From assembly GCA_963597355.1 (NCBI GenBank), contig CAVBPR010000010.1, positions 1-13,495 of the forward strand: a DNA stretch of 13,495 nt, read 5' to 3'. Position numbers and translations under genes: made by a program. Positions 1 to 7,848 of the stretch are shown piece after piece (within the stretch, counting starts at the first letter, position 1; every line of letters starts with the position of its first letter). The DNA is from UMGS1766 sp963597355. Its GTDB lineage: Bacteria; Bacillota; Clostridia; Oscillospirales; Oscillospiraceae. Under the pieces are notes generated by a model, which saw only the letters and a program-made list of their open reading frames with translations, was not told the DNA's origin and made no database searches.

Positions 1-1688
1 GGTGATCCCTGACCCGTGAATTGAAAAGATTCATGCTGGTTCTGTTCCCCGCATGTGCGGGGGTGATCCCTACTGGTACATCAACGAAAGCAAGTCTGGC
101 GGCTGTTCCCCGCATGTGCGGGGGTGATCCTACTTTCGCTCATGTCTGCGATGGCTGCCACCGCTGTTCCCCGCATGTGCGGGGGTGATCCTCTCGGCTG
201 ATGGAAATAGCTTGTTTCCGCATCCTGTTCCCCGCATGTGCGGGGGTGATCCTCATCGTCATCCCAAGCGAATTTTGTGATGTTACTGTTCCCCGCATGT
301 GCGGGGGTGATCCTAGGGCGTTCGGCTTTGGGCCTGTCCGCGCGAACTGTTCCCCGCATGTGCGGGGGTGATCCTGTTCGTACTGACCACAGTGCAAGCT
401 CTGGCATCTGTTCCCCGCATGTGCGGGGGTGATCCCATTATACATAAACGGGGTTTTCCGGAGCTTATCTGTTCCCCGCATGTGCGGGGGTGATCCCAGC
501 TATGCAAGCGACATCTGCACTGCCGTTGCCTGTTCCCCGCATGTGCGGGGGTGATCCAGAATAATAATAAGCCAGATGGAACCAATCAGACTGTTCCCCG
601 CATGTGCGGGGGTGATCCTTATTGGTATATCAATGAAAGCAAGTCTGGCGGCTGTTCCCCGCATGTGCGGGGGTGATCCCAGCGCCATGACTGCAATAAA
701 GAGTGCACACATCTGTTCCCCGCATGTGCGGGGGTGATCCTACCAACGAATTGTGTGCTTAAAGCTATCTGATCTGTTCCCCGCATGTGCGGGGGTGATC
801 CTTGTTGCGGTTGAAAGCGAAATCGCGCAGATGACTGTTCCCCGCATGTGCGGGGGTGATCCTTTGACATCCCACTGGTAGTCAGCCGATGTTTCCTGTT
901 CCCCGCATGTGCGGGGGTGATCCCAATCGCTGATTGGGTTGGCTATTCCGAGCGAACTGTTCCCCGCATGTGCGGGGGTGATCCCTACTGGTATATCCTC
1001 ACCTGTGAGGAGCGGAACTGTTCCCCGCATGTGCGGGGGTGATCCCTTTAGATCAAATCTGGCTAGATCAAGACTATACTGTTCCCCGCATGTGCGGGGG
1101 TGATCCCAATCTCAACAGGAGCAGAGGTAAATGCAAATGCTGTTCCCCGCATGTGCGGGGGTGATCCGGTGGCCTCCGGATTGCCGCGCTTCTTACTCCA
1201 CTGTTCCCCGCATGTGCGGGGGTGATCCTACTGATAAATGAGCAAGTGTGTAGATTTTTTTCTGTTCCCCGCATGTGCGGGGGTGATCCTTGTGGAGCAG
1301 TCAACCAAATCAGCCCATCACACTGTTCCCCGCATGTGCGGGGGTGATCCCGACTTCCAAAGTGTGCTTAAAGCTATCTGATGCTGTTCCCCGCATGTGC
1401 GGGGGTGATCCTGTCGTTCCGTCTGTCAGCCAGTCGCAGATTGTCTGTTCCCCGCATGTGCGGGGGTGATCCGTGTGCCGCCGCAGTTCGTACTCTGTGC
1501 CGTCACTGTTCCCCGCATGTGCGGGGGTGATCCCTAAGGGAAATTCGAAGGATCGATATAGCACACCTGTTCCCCGCATGTGCGGGGGTGATCCCTCGTC
1601 TCTCACCGTTCTTTGTGCAGCCGCTCCCTGTTCCCCGCATGTGCGGGGGTGATCCTGATTAACTGGAAACTGAGATTCAAGAACAAGA

Positions 1689-2387
1689 CTGTTCCCCGCA
1701 TGTGCGGGGGTGATCCCAAGACGGAAAAATGCTTCACATTTCCGCGCCGCTGTTCCCCGCATGTGCGGGGGTGATCCCAAGACGGAAAAATGCTTCACAT
1801 TTCCGCGCCGCTGTTCCCCGCATGTGCGGGGGTGATCCCAAGACGGAAAAATGCTTCACATTTCCGCGCCGCTGTTCCCCGCATGTGCGGGGGTGATCCC
1901 AAGACGGAAAAATGCTTCACATTTCCGCGCCGCTGTTCCCCGCATGTGCGGGGGTGATCCCAAGACGGAAAAATGCTTCACATTTCCGCGCCGCTGTTCC
2001 CCGCATGTGCGGGGGTGATCCCAAGACGGAAAAATGCTTCACATTTCCGCGCCGCTGTTCCCCGCATGTGCGGGGGTGATCCCAAGACGGAAAAATGCTT
2101 CACATTTCCGCGCCGCTGTTCCCCGCATGTGCGGGGGTGATCCCAAGACGGAAAAATGCTTCACATTTCCGCGCCGCTGTTCCCCGCATGTGCGGGGGTG
2201 ATCCCAAGACGGAAAAATGCTTCACATTTCCGCGCCGCTGTTCCCCGCATGTGCGGGGGTGATCCCAAGACGGAAAAATGCTTCACATTTCCGCGCCGCT
2301 GTTCCCCGCATGTGCGGGGGTGATCCCAAGACGGAAAAATGCTTCACATTTCCGCGCCGCTGTTCCCCGCATGTGCGGGGGTGATCC
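1689..2387 (+). repeat. Eleven-fold tandem duplication of one repeat-spacer unit
   Basis: Twelve repeats enclose eleven identical copies of one 33-nt spacer, starting at 1717, 1778, 1839, 1900, 1961, 2022, 2083, 2144, 2205, 2266 and 2327. The spacer begins CAAGACGG and ends CCGCGCCG. It contains an imperfect inverted repeat (CGGAAA...TTTCCG). All copies are identical by eye, which points to recent unequal recombination or slippage of the 61-bp unit rather than repeated acquisition. The real copy number could differ because short-read assembly of such a tract is unreliable. Confidence 0.95.
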
Positions 2388-2755
2388 CATCTGATATGTA
2401 GACATCTCATCATCAGAAGGCTGTTCCCCGCATGTGCGGGGGTGATCCCCTTTTGTGCCGCTAGGGCGGAATACTCGTAACCTGTTCCCCGCATGTGCGG
2501 GGGTGATCCCTTTAGATCAGATCTGGCTAGACCAGGACTATACTGTTCCCCGCATGTGCGGGGGTGATCCGACCTTTACTTGCACTCCCCGCCATGCTAT
2601 CAGCTGTTCCCCGCATGTGCGGGGGTGATCCAGGCTTGACAGGGTGTTTGCAAGATATTTCCTACTGTTCCCCGCATGTGCGGGGGTGATCCTGTTTCGG
2701 AGGTATCTGCCATGAATCTAAATGACTGTTCCCCGCATGTGCGGGGGTGATCCTA

Positions 2756-2786
2756 CTTCACACGGATGTATATCATCTGTGTGAAG
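2756..2786 (+). repeat. Spacer 46 is an almost perfect palindrome
   Basis: Inside the spacer at 2754-2786, CTTCACAC (2756-2763) pairs with GTGTGAAG (2779-2786) and GATG (2765-2768) pairs with CATC (2774-2777). The one remaining opposed pair (G2764, T2778) would be a G-U wobble in RNA. The result is a 13-bp stem with a 5-nt TATAT loop covering nearly the whole spacer. The protospacer was probably a palindromic operator, terminator or origin hairpin in an invader. Confidence 0.9.
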
Positions 2787-3012
2787 CTGTTCCCCGCATG
2801 TGCGGGGGTGATCCTTCTGTCAGTTTGTCAAAATCCAGAATTTCACCCTGTTCCCCGCATGTGCGGGGGTGATCCTCGTGATCGGTTTCTTGATGTCAAT
2901 CGTTGAGCCTGTTCCCCGCATGTGCGGGGGTGATCCCGGCTGAAGCTAAAGTTTAATTTCTGAATTAAATGTATATCGACAGAATCATATAAAAAATCAA
3001 AAAGAGAAAAAG

Positions 3013-3050
3013 AAAAGACTGCCCGATAAAACGAAATCAGGCAGTCTTTT
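3013..3050. terminator. Bidirectional intrinsic terminator after the CRISPR array
   Basis: AAAAGACTGCC (3013-3023) pairs perfectly with GGCAGTCTTTT (3040-3050), giving an 11-bp stem with a 16-nt loop. On the + strand it continues into a T run ending at 3051; on the - strand it is followed by a T/C-rich tract. It can therefore stop both the CRISPR transcript and the convergent atp transcript. Confidence 0.85.
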
Positions 3051-3070
3051 TAGGCTCTTTAGAGCTAAAA

Positions 3071-3108
3071 GGGTGAGATCAGTTGAAAATGTCTGATCCC
3101 ACCTTTTT
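3071..3108 (-). terminator. Second terminator hairpin just after atpC
   Basis: GGTGAGATCAG (3072-3082) opposes CTGATCCCACC (3093-3103) around a 10-nt loop. The single mismatch (A3076/C3099) becomes a G-U wobble only in the - strand RNA, so the fold suits the atp transcript best. Reading leftwards, the stem is followed by CTTTTAG, a short U run. On the + strand TTTTT follows at 3104-3108. A further hairpin (3048-3070, TTTTA...GCTC/GAGC...TAAAA with one bulge) lies between this and the stem at 3013-3050 and shares bases with the T run. Confidence 0.75.
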
Positions 3109-3114
3109 CGGTTT

Positions 3115-3528
3115 TCAACGCTTTCCACTAGCGTGCTGTACAACCTTCAGTCTTGCCATAGCACGACTCAGTGCAGCCTCGGCATTGGCGACAGCACGAG
3201 CATCTTCGTGAGCGCGGATGGTAGCTTCAGCACGTTCTGCGGCATCTTTGGCTCGGATTTCATCGATTTCAGAAGCTAATTCAGCAAAATCCACCAAAAT
3301 GGTTACTTTATCGCCAGCTACACGTGCTAACCCATCGCCTACAGCCAATACCTTGGTTTCGCCATTTACTGTAAGACGAAGTTCGCCAGAAGTGACAGCA
3401 AAAACTGTCGGTACATGGCCGGCCAGAATGCCGATCATGCCATCAAGTGTTGTGAACACTAATGATTCACAAGGTCCGGTATAAAAATCGCGGCGGATAG
3501 CGGAGATCCGCAGATTGAATGTTTTCAT
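3115..3528 (-). CDS. atpC: F1 ATP synthase epsilon subunit
   Basis: Epsilon subunit of the F1 central stalk (137 aa, normal length). It binds gamma, couples rotation to the c-ring and usually inhibits ATP hydrolysis through its C-terminal helices. Residues 1 to about 85 fit the N-terminal beta-sandwich, with the family segment around DGMIGILAGHVP (29-40). Residues about 86-132 form two Ala/Glu/Arg-rich helices (FAELASEIDEIRAKDAAERA onwards). The start is supported by a GGAGGAA ribosome-binding site just upstream. It is the last gene of the operon, 20 nt after the atpD stop, and is followed by terminators. Confidence 0.96.
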   Translation of the reverse strand: MKTFNLRISAIRRDFYTGPCESLVFTTLDGMIGILAGHVPTVFAVTSGELRLTVNGETKVLAVGDGLARVAGDKVTILVDFAELASEIDEIRAKDAAERAEATIRAHEDARAVANAEAALSRAMARLKVVQHASGKR

Positions 3529-3548
3529 GCTGCTTCCTCCGTCAATCT

Positions 3549-4949
3549 TTAGTTCTGGGCGGCGAGTATTTCGGCTTTTTTCTTTACGTCATCAATTGTG
3601 CCTACGTTAAAGAAAGCAAGCTCAGGATATTCATCCATTTCGCCGTTAATAATTGCTTTAAACCCAGCCACAGTGTCTGCAACAGGAACATATACGCCTT
3701 TTACACCGGTGAAGTTTTCAGCAACGTGGAAGGGCTGAGAAAGGAAACGCTGTATCTTACGCGCACGACTGACGGTCAATTTGTCGTCCTCATCCAGTTC
3801 TTCCATACCCAGAATTGCAATGATATCCTGCAGCTCTTCATAACGCTGAAGAACTGCCTGTACCTGACGGGCAACCGTATAGTGCTCTGCACCAACAACA
3901 TCGGCCTCCAGAATACGAGAAGTTGACTCCAGAGGATCAACAGCCGGATAAATACCTTGCTCACTAATCTTACGGCTCAAAACGGTTGTTGCATCCAAAT
4001 GGGCAAAGGTAGTGGCTGGTGCAGGGTCGGTCAAGTCATCTGCAGGGACGTAGACAGCCTGAACAGAAGTGATGGAGCCATTGCGGGTGGATGCAATACG
4101 CTCTTGCAATTCGCCCATCTCATTGGCCAGCGTCGGCTGATAGCCAACAGCAGAAGGCATACGTCCCAGCAAAGCAGAAACTTCGCTGCCAGCCTGCAAA
4201 TAACGGAAAATGTTGTCGATAAACAACAGCACGTCCTGATGTTCGTTGTCGCGGAAATACTCAGCCATGGTTAGACCGGTCATGGCGACGCGCATACGAG
4301 CTCCTGGCGGTTCGTTCATCTGACCAAAGACTAAGGCCGTCTTTTTGATAACGCCGGATTCTGTCATTTCGCACCAGAGGTCGTTGCCCTCACGGGTACG
4401 TTCACCAACACCGGTAAAAATAGAATAGCCACCGTGTTCCTGAGCAACGTTGGTAATCAGCTCCTGAATCAGAACCGTTTTGCCAACACCAGCACCGCCA
4501 AACAAGCCAATTTTACCGCCCTTTGCATAGGGGCAAAGGAGATCGATTACCTTGATGCCGGTTTCAAGAATTTCTACGGCAGGGCTTTGATCTGCAAAGG
4601 AGGGTGCATCGCGGTGAATGGGCCAGCGCAGAGCCTCAGGAGCGATCTCCTCGCCTCCATCAATGGTATCACCCAGCACGTTGAACATGCGGCCCAGCGT
4701 TTGGTCGCCAACGGGGACTTTAATAGAGTCACCAGTAGCAGTGACGACCATGTCTCTGGCAAGTCCTTCTGCTGCATCCAGCAGGATGCAGCGAACAATA
4801 TGCCCGCCTAAATGCTTGGACACTTCCATGACCAGCTTTTTCCCCTGCAGCTCAACGGTCAGTGCCTCTTTAATGCGGGGGAGGTAGTCGCCATCAAAGG
4901 CGACATCTACAACAGGTCCGATAACCTGTGAGATTTTTCCTTGTTTCAT
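3549..4949 (-). CDS. atpD: F1 ATP synthase catalytic beta subunit
   Basis: Catalytic subunit of F1 (466 aa, usual length) that makes or hydrolyses ATP. The Walker A P-loop GGAGVGKT is at residues 151-158. The catalytic glutamate is E183 in GERTREG. The Walker B segment LLFIDN ends with D245 (VLLFIDNIFRY). The hallmark GSEVSALLGRMPSAVGYQP follows at 254-272. The C-terminal DELSEED lever is the variant EELDEDD (383-389). The ATG start has AGGAGG seven bases upstream, embedded next to the atpG stop 12 nt away, which suggests coupled translation. All key catalytic residues are intact. Confidence 0.98.
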   Translation of the reverse strand: MKQGKISQVIGPVVDVAFDGDYLPRIKEALTVELQGKKLVMEVSKHLGGHIVRCILLDAAEGLARDMVVTATGDSIKVPVGDQTLGRMFNVLGDTIDGGEEIAPEALRWPIHRDAPSFADQSPAVEILETGIKVIDLLCPYAKGGKIGLFGGAGVGKTVLIQELITNVAQEHGGYSIFTGVGERTREGNDLWCEMTESGVIKKTALVFGQMNEPPGARMRVAMTGLTMAEYFRDNEHQDVLLFIDNIFRYLQAGSEVSALLGRMPSAVGYQPTLANEMGELQERIASTRNGSITSVQAVYVPADDLTDPAPATTFAHLDATTVLSRKISEQGIYPAVDPLESTSRILEADVVGAEHYTVARQVQAVLQRYEELQDIIAILGMEELDEDDKLTVSRARKIQRFLSQPFHVAENFTGVKGVYVPVADTVAGFKAIINGEMDEYPELAFFNVGTIDDVKKKAEILAAQN

Positions 4950-4961
4950 TTGTACCTCCTG

Positions 4962-5849
4962 TTATTCCTGAGCAGCGGCACCACTGACCACCTCGGTGAT
5001 CTGAGTGGTAATGGCGGCTTGACGAATGCGATTGTATTCCAAAGAAAGTGCATTGACAATGTCCTTTGCATTCTTTGTCGCGCTGTCCATGGCAGCCATA
5101 CGTGCATTCTGCTCAGCGGCATAAGACTCTACCATAGTGCCGTAGAGCATGCCTTTGACATAATTGGGAATGACCTTCCTCAGTACAGCAGAAGGGGAGG
5201 GGTCATAATTTTCGATGTAGATATCTTTCTCGTCCACGCCTCGATCAGGAAACATGTTTCCACGCAATGGGAGAATTTGGATCATTCGAGTTTCAGCAGT
5301 CAGCGCATTCAGCATCTCGGTGTACACTACGTGCACTGCATCCAACTCACCGCTTAGAAAAAGCTCAATTACCCGATCGGCCAGTTCTCGTGCGCGCCAA
5401 AGACTGGGTGTGCCCGCCGCAAAACAAAAATCTTCATCGATTTGAAAGCGGAGCTCTGGATGACGATCAAAATATTTGTGACCAGACTGTCCGATGCAGA
5501 AGATCATATCATTGTCGTGTTTCTTCAGTTCCTCTTCTGCTGTGCGGCATACATTGTGGTTGTATGCACCAGCCAAACCACGATCTGAGGTGATAATGAT
5601 ATAGCCATGGCGAATCTTATCCTCCGGAATATCGCGGTCAGTAGCAAAGAAGCGCTCGTTGCTCAGATCCGTATGAATGATAATCTTGCTGATCGCGCGC
5701 TGGAGGGAAATGAAGTAAGGTTCTGTTTCCTCCAGCGTTTTGCGCGCTTTCTTTAGTTTGGAAGAGGCCATCAGATACATGGCATTGGTGATTTTCATAG
5801 TCTTTTGCACGCTGGTGATCCGATTACGGATATCTCTCATGCTTTCCAT
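4962..5849 (-). CDS. atpG: F1 ATP synthase gamma subunit
   Basis: Gamma is the rotating central shaft inside the alpha3beta3 ring (295 aa, typical). The N-terminal helix carries the family pattern RNRITSVQKTMKITNAMYLM (residues 8-27). The central Rossmann-like domain has TSDRGLAGAYN (87-97). The C-terminal helix ends in LEYNRIRQAAITTQITEVVS (270-289), the best conserved part of the family. The start lies 4 nt after the upstream delta-alpha stop, and the ribosome-binding site AGGTGA includes that TGA stop codon, so the genes are translationally coupled. A second in-frame ATG is present at residue 4. Confidence 0.97.
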   Translation of the reverse strand: MESMRDIRNRITSVQKTMKITNAMYLMASSKLKKARKTLEETEPYFISLQRAISKIIIHTDLSNERFFATDRDIPEDKIRHGYIIITSDRGLAGAYNHNVCRTAEEELKKHDNDMIFCIGQSGHKYFDRHPELRFQIDEDFCFAAGTPSLWRARELADRVIELFLSGELDAVHVVYTEMLNALTAETRMIQILPLRGNMFPDRGVDEKDIYIENYDPSPSAVLRKVIPNYVKGMLYGTMVESYAAEQNARMAAMDSATKNAKDIVNALSLEYNRIRQAAITTQITEVVSGAAAQE

Positions 5850-5853
5850 GAAA

Positions 5854-7848
5854 TCACCTGCTCTTATATTGCTTTATGGCTTCGACAATGCTGGTCTTCA
5901 GTTCGTCAGAAAGCTTACCAGTGGACTCAATTTCTTGAATATATTCCGCGTGCTCATCCTGAATAAACTGGAACAGTCCATCCTTAAATGCTTCCATGTC
6001 GTCTACGTCTACCAGCAAACGTTCATTAGCGGCACAAAGAAGAATAACCTGCTTTGCTGCACTCAATGGATGATAGAGGGGCTGCTTCAGCAACTGGTAC
6101 AGGCTTTTGCCATAAGCAAGCATGTTTCGAGTCGCATCGTCCAAATCAGAGCTGAACTGAGTAAACGATTCCATCTCGCGGTATTGCGCCAAGTCAATAC
6201 GCAGTGTACCGGCAACGCTTTTCATCGCTTTAATTTGCGCTTTGCCGCCGACACGAGAAACAGAAAGACCAACATTGACAGCCGGACGCTGACCAGCATG
6301 GAAAAGTTCCGTTTCCAGGAAGATCTGACCATCCGTGATGGAAATCACGTTTGTCGGAATGTAGGAGGAAACGTCACCGGCCTGCGTCTCAATAATAGGC
6401 AACGCAGTCATAGAGCCACCGCCAAACTTTTCATCTCGGCGACAGGCGCGCTCCAAAAGACGGGAGTGCAGATAGAATACGTCGCCGGGATAAGCTTCAC
6501 GTCCTGGAGGACGCTTAAGCAGCAGGGAAATTGCGCGATAGGCCTGAGCGTGTTTGCTCAGATCATCATAGATGATGAGAACATCCTTTCCATCGTCCAT
6601 GAAGTGTTCGCCAATAGCGGCACCGGAATAAGGTGCAATGTACTGCAGTGTTGCAGAATCAGAAGCAGTAGCGGAGACAACAATAGAATAATCCATTGCG
6701 CCATGCTGCTTCAGTGTGTTTACAATCTGCGCGATTGTAGATGCTTTTTGACCGATCGCAACGTAGATGCAAATAACACCATTGCCTTTTTGATTCAAGA
6801 TGGTGTCAATCGCCAAGGCAGTCTTGCCGGTCTGACGGTCACCGATAATCAGTTCGCGCTGACCGCGGCCGATGGGGAACATAGAGTCAATTGCCAAAAT
6901 GCCGGTTTGCATGGGCTGGTTAACTTCTTTACGCGCGATGACGCCGGGAGCTTTGTGCTCAATGGGACGATAGTCTTCTGCTTTGATATCACCCAAACCA
7001 TCAATGGGAGCACCAAGGGCATTTACCACGCGCCCCAGCATAGCGTCACCGGTCAAAATACCAGCCGTTTTGCCAGTGCGCATGACGCGGCTTCCTTCTT
7101 TTACCGTCATGTCGCTGCCGAAAAGAATGGCACCAATGCTGTCCGCACGAACGTCCTGCACCATTCCTTTGACGCCGGAGTCAAAGACGATGATTTCGCC
7201 GTAAGCAGCATGGTCAATTCCGTCAATTACAGCAATACCGTCACCAACGGATTTTACAACACCGACTTCCTGATTCTTTGCTTCAAGGTCAAAGTCATCA
7301 ATTTCAGCGCGTAAAATAGAAATAATGCTGTCAGTACTGCATTCGGGGACATCATTCAGCTTCGTCTTCAGCTGATCAAAACGTCCCTGGGCGCTCCAGT
7401 CAAACTCTTCATTCCCAGCAATCAATTTAAAACCACTGACGAGGGAAGGATCTTCAACGGATTCAAAGATAATGTCGTCACGATTGTAGTGCTTGCAGAC
7501 GAACTGTTTGATGCCGGCAAGTTGTTCCTCCGTTGGAGGAGTAACATAGCGAAGGGTTACAAAAAAATCTCCGGAGTTTTTACGTGCCTGGGCATTGACT
7601 TCAGCGCAGATGCTGTCGAACATATCAGTGTCGCCGTTGTCGCACAACAGTTTCAGTAATTCTCGAACTGCCTGCGGAAAAACCTTGTCAATAACGCTGT
7701 GTTTTTTTTCAAGGCTGACCGTTGGATCGGCTAATTGCTCTGCCAGTGCGGGCACGTCGCGAAAAATAGCCTGTGCATCCATCAATGTGCTGCGGGTGAT
7801 ACCCAATGCAACACCCTGAGTTGCGTATTCTAAGGCGGTTTTACTCAT
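5854..7848 (-). CDS. atpA: Fused F1 ATP synthase delta-alpha subunit
   Basis: One uninterrupted 664-aa frame encodes delta (OSCP, the stator cap) followed by alpha (non-catalytic nucleotide-binding subunit). Residues 1 to about 166 are delta; its C-terminal signature is DPSLVSGFKL...F-D-W (133-151). Alpha starts at about residue 171 (STDSIISILRAEI) with no methionine or ribosome-binding site at the junction (near nt 7335). Alpha landmarks are intact: SVGDGIAVIDG (200-210), P-loop GDRQTGKT (336-343), Walker B IIYDD (425-429) and the arginine finger R532 in SVSRVGG. The start codon overlaps the atpF stop (ATGAGTAA). Together delta and alpha match the combined length of the two separate proteins, so nothing is truncated. 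A separate atpH is absent from the operon. I have not seen this fusion described with certainty. Confidence 0.95.
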   Translation of the reverse strand: MSKTALEYATQGVALGITRSTLMDAQAIFRDVPALAEQLADPTVSLEKKHSVIDKVFPQAVRELLKLLCDNGDTDMFDSICAEVNAQARKNSGDFFVTLRYVTPPTEEQLAGIKQFVCKHYNRDDIIFESVEDPSLVSGFKLIAGNEEFDWSAQGRFDQLKTKLNDVPECSTDSIISILRAEIDDFDLEAKNQEVGVVKSVGDGIAVIDGIDHAAYGEIIVFDSGVKGMVQDVRADSIGAILFGSDMTVKEGSRVMRTGKTAGILTGDAMLGRVVNALGAPIDGLGDIKAEDYRPIEHKAPGVIARKEVNQPMQTGILAIDSMFPIGRGQRELIIGDRQTGKTALAIDTILNQKGNGVICIYVAIGQKASTIAQIVNTLKQHGAMDYSIVVSATASDSATLQYIAPYSGAAIGEHFMDDGKDVLIIYDDLSKHAQAYRAISLLLKRPPGREAYPGDVFYLHSRLLERACRRDEKFGGGSMTALPIIETQAGDVSSYIPTNVISITDGQIFLETELFHAGQRPAVNVGLSVSRVGGKAQIKAMKSVAGTLRIDLAQYREMESFTQFSSDLDDATRNMLAYGKSLYQLLKQPLYHPLSAAKQVILLCAANERLLVDVDDMEAFKDGLFQFIQDEHAEYIQEIESTGKLSDELKTSIVEAIKQYKSR

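Larger units (their letters stand above)
1..2936 (+). CRISPR. Type I-E-like CRISPR array (distal part; continues beyond left edge)
   Basis: The array has 48 complete 28-nt repeats starting at 42 and then every 61 bp (42 + 61k, last 2909-2936), plus the last 8 nt of another repeat at 1-8. Spacers are 33 nt (equivalent to a 29-nt repeat and 32-nt spacer as in E. coli). The repeat begins CTGTTCCCCGC and ends GCGGGGGTGATCC; its core CCCCGC-ATGT-GCGGGG forms the crRNA hairpin typical of Cas6e substrates. By eye all repeats are identical, including the last one, so no degenerate terminal repeat is seen. By comparison with the E. coli I-E repeat, the + strand is the crRNA strand and the leader lies left of the window, so spacers near 2900 should be the oldest. 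There are 48 spacers but only 38 different ones. No cas gene is in view, so the subtype rests on repeat similarity alone. Confidence 0.97.

Noticed and set aside
985..1017. Spacer 17 as a third relative of spacers 2 and 11 because it also begins CTACTGGTA
   Set aside because: The likeness stops after about 15 nt and the rest is unrelated, so a short chance match is enough.
81..2494. Many - strand reading frames in the array encoding repeated PAHAGN, HPRTCGEQ and PPHMRGT peptides
   Set aside because: They are the CRISPR repeat read in three frames in turn, because the 61-bp period shifts the frame each unit. Databases hold many such false proteins.
5740..7314. A 524-codon frame on the + strand, antisense to atpG and the delta-alpha gene
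   Set aside because: It lies opposite well-supported genes with full conserved motifs, has no convincing start signal, and its peptide looks like none I know. It is a shadow of the codon bias.
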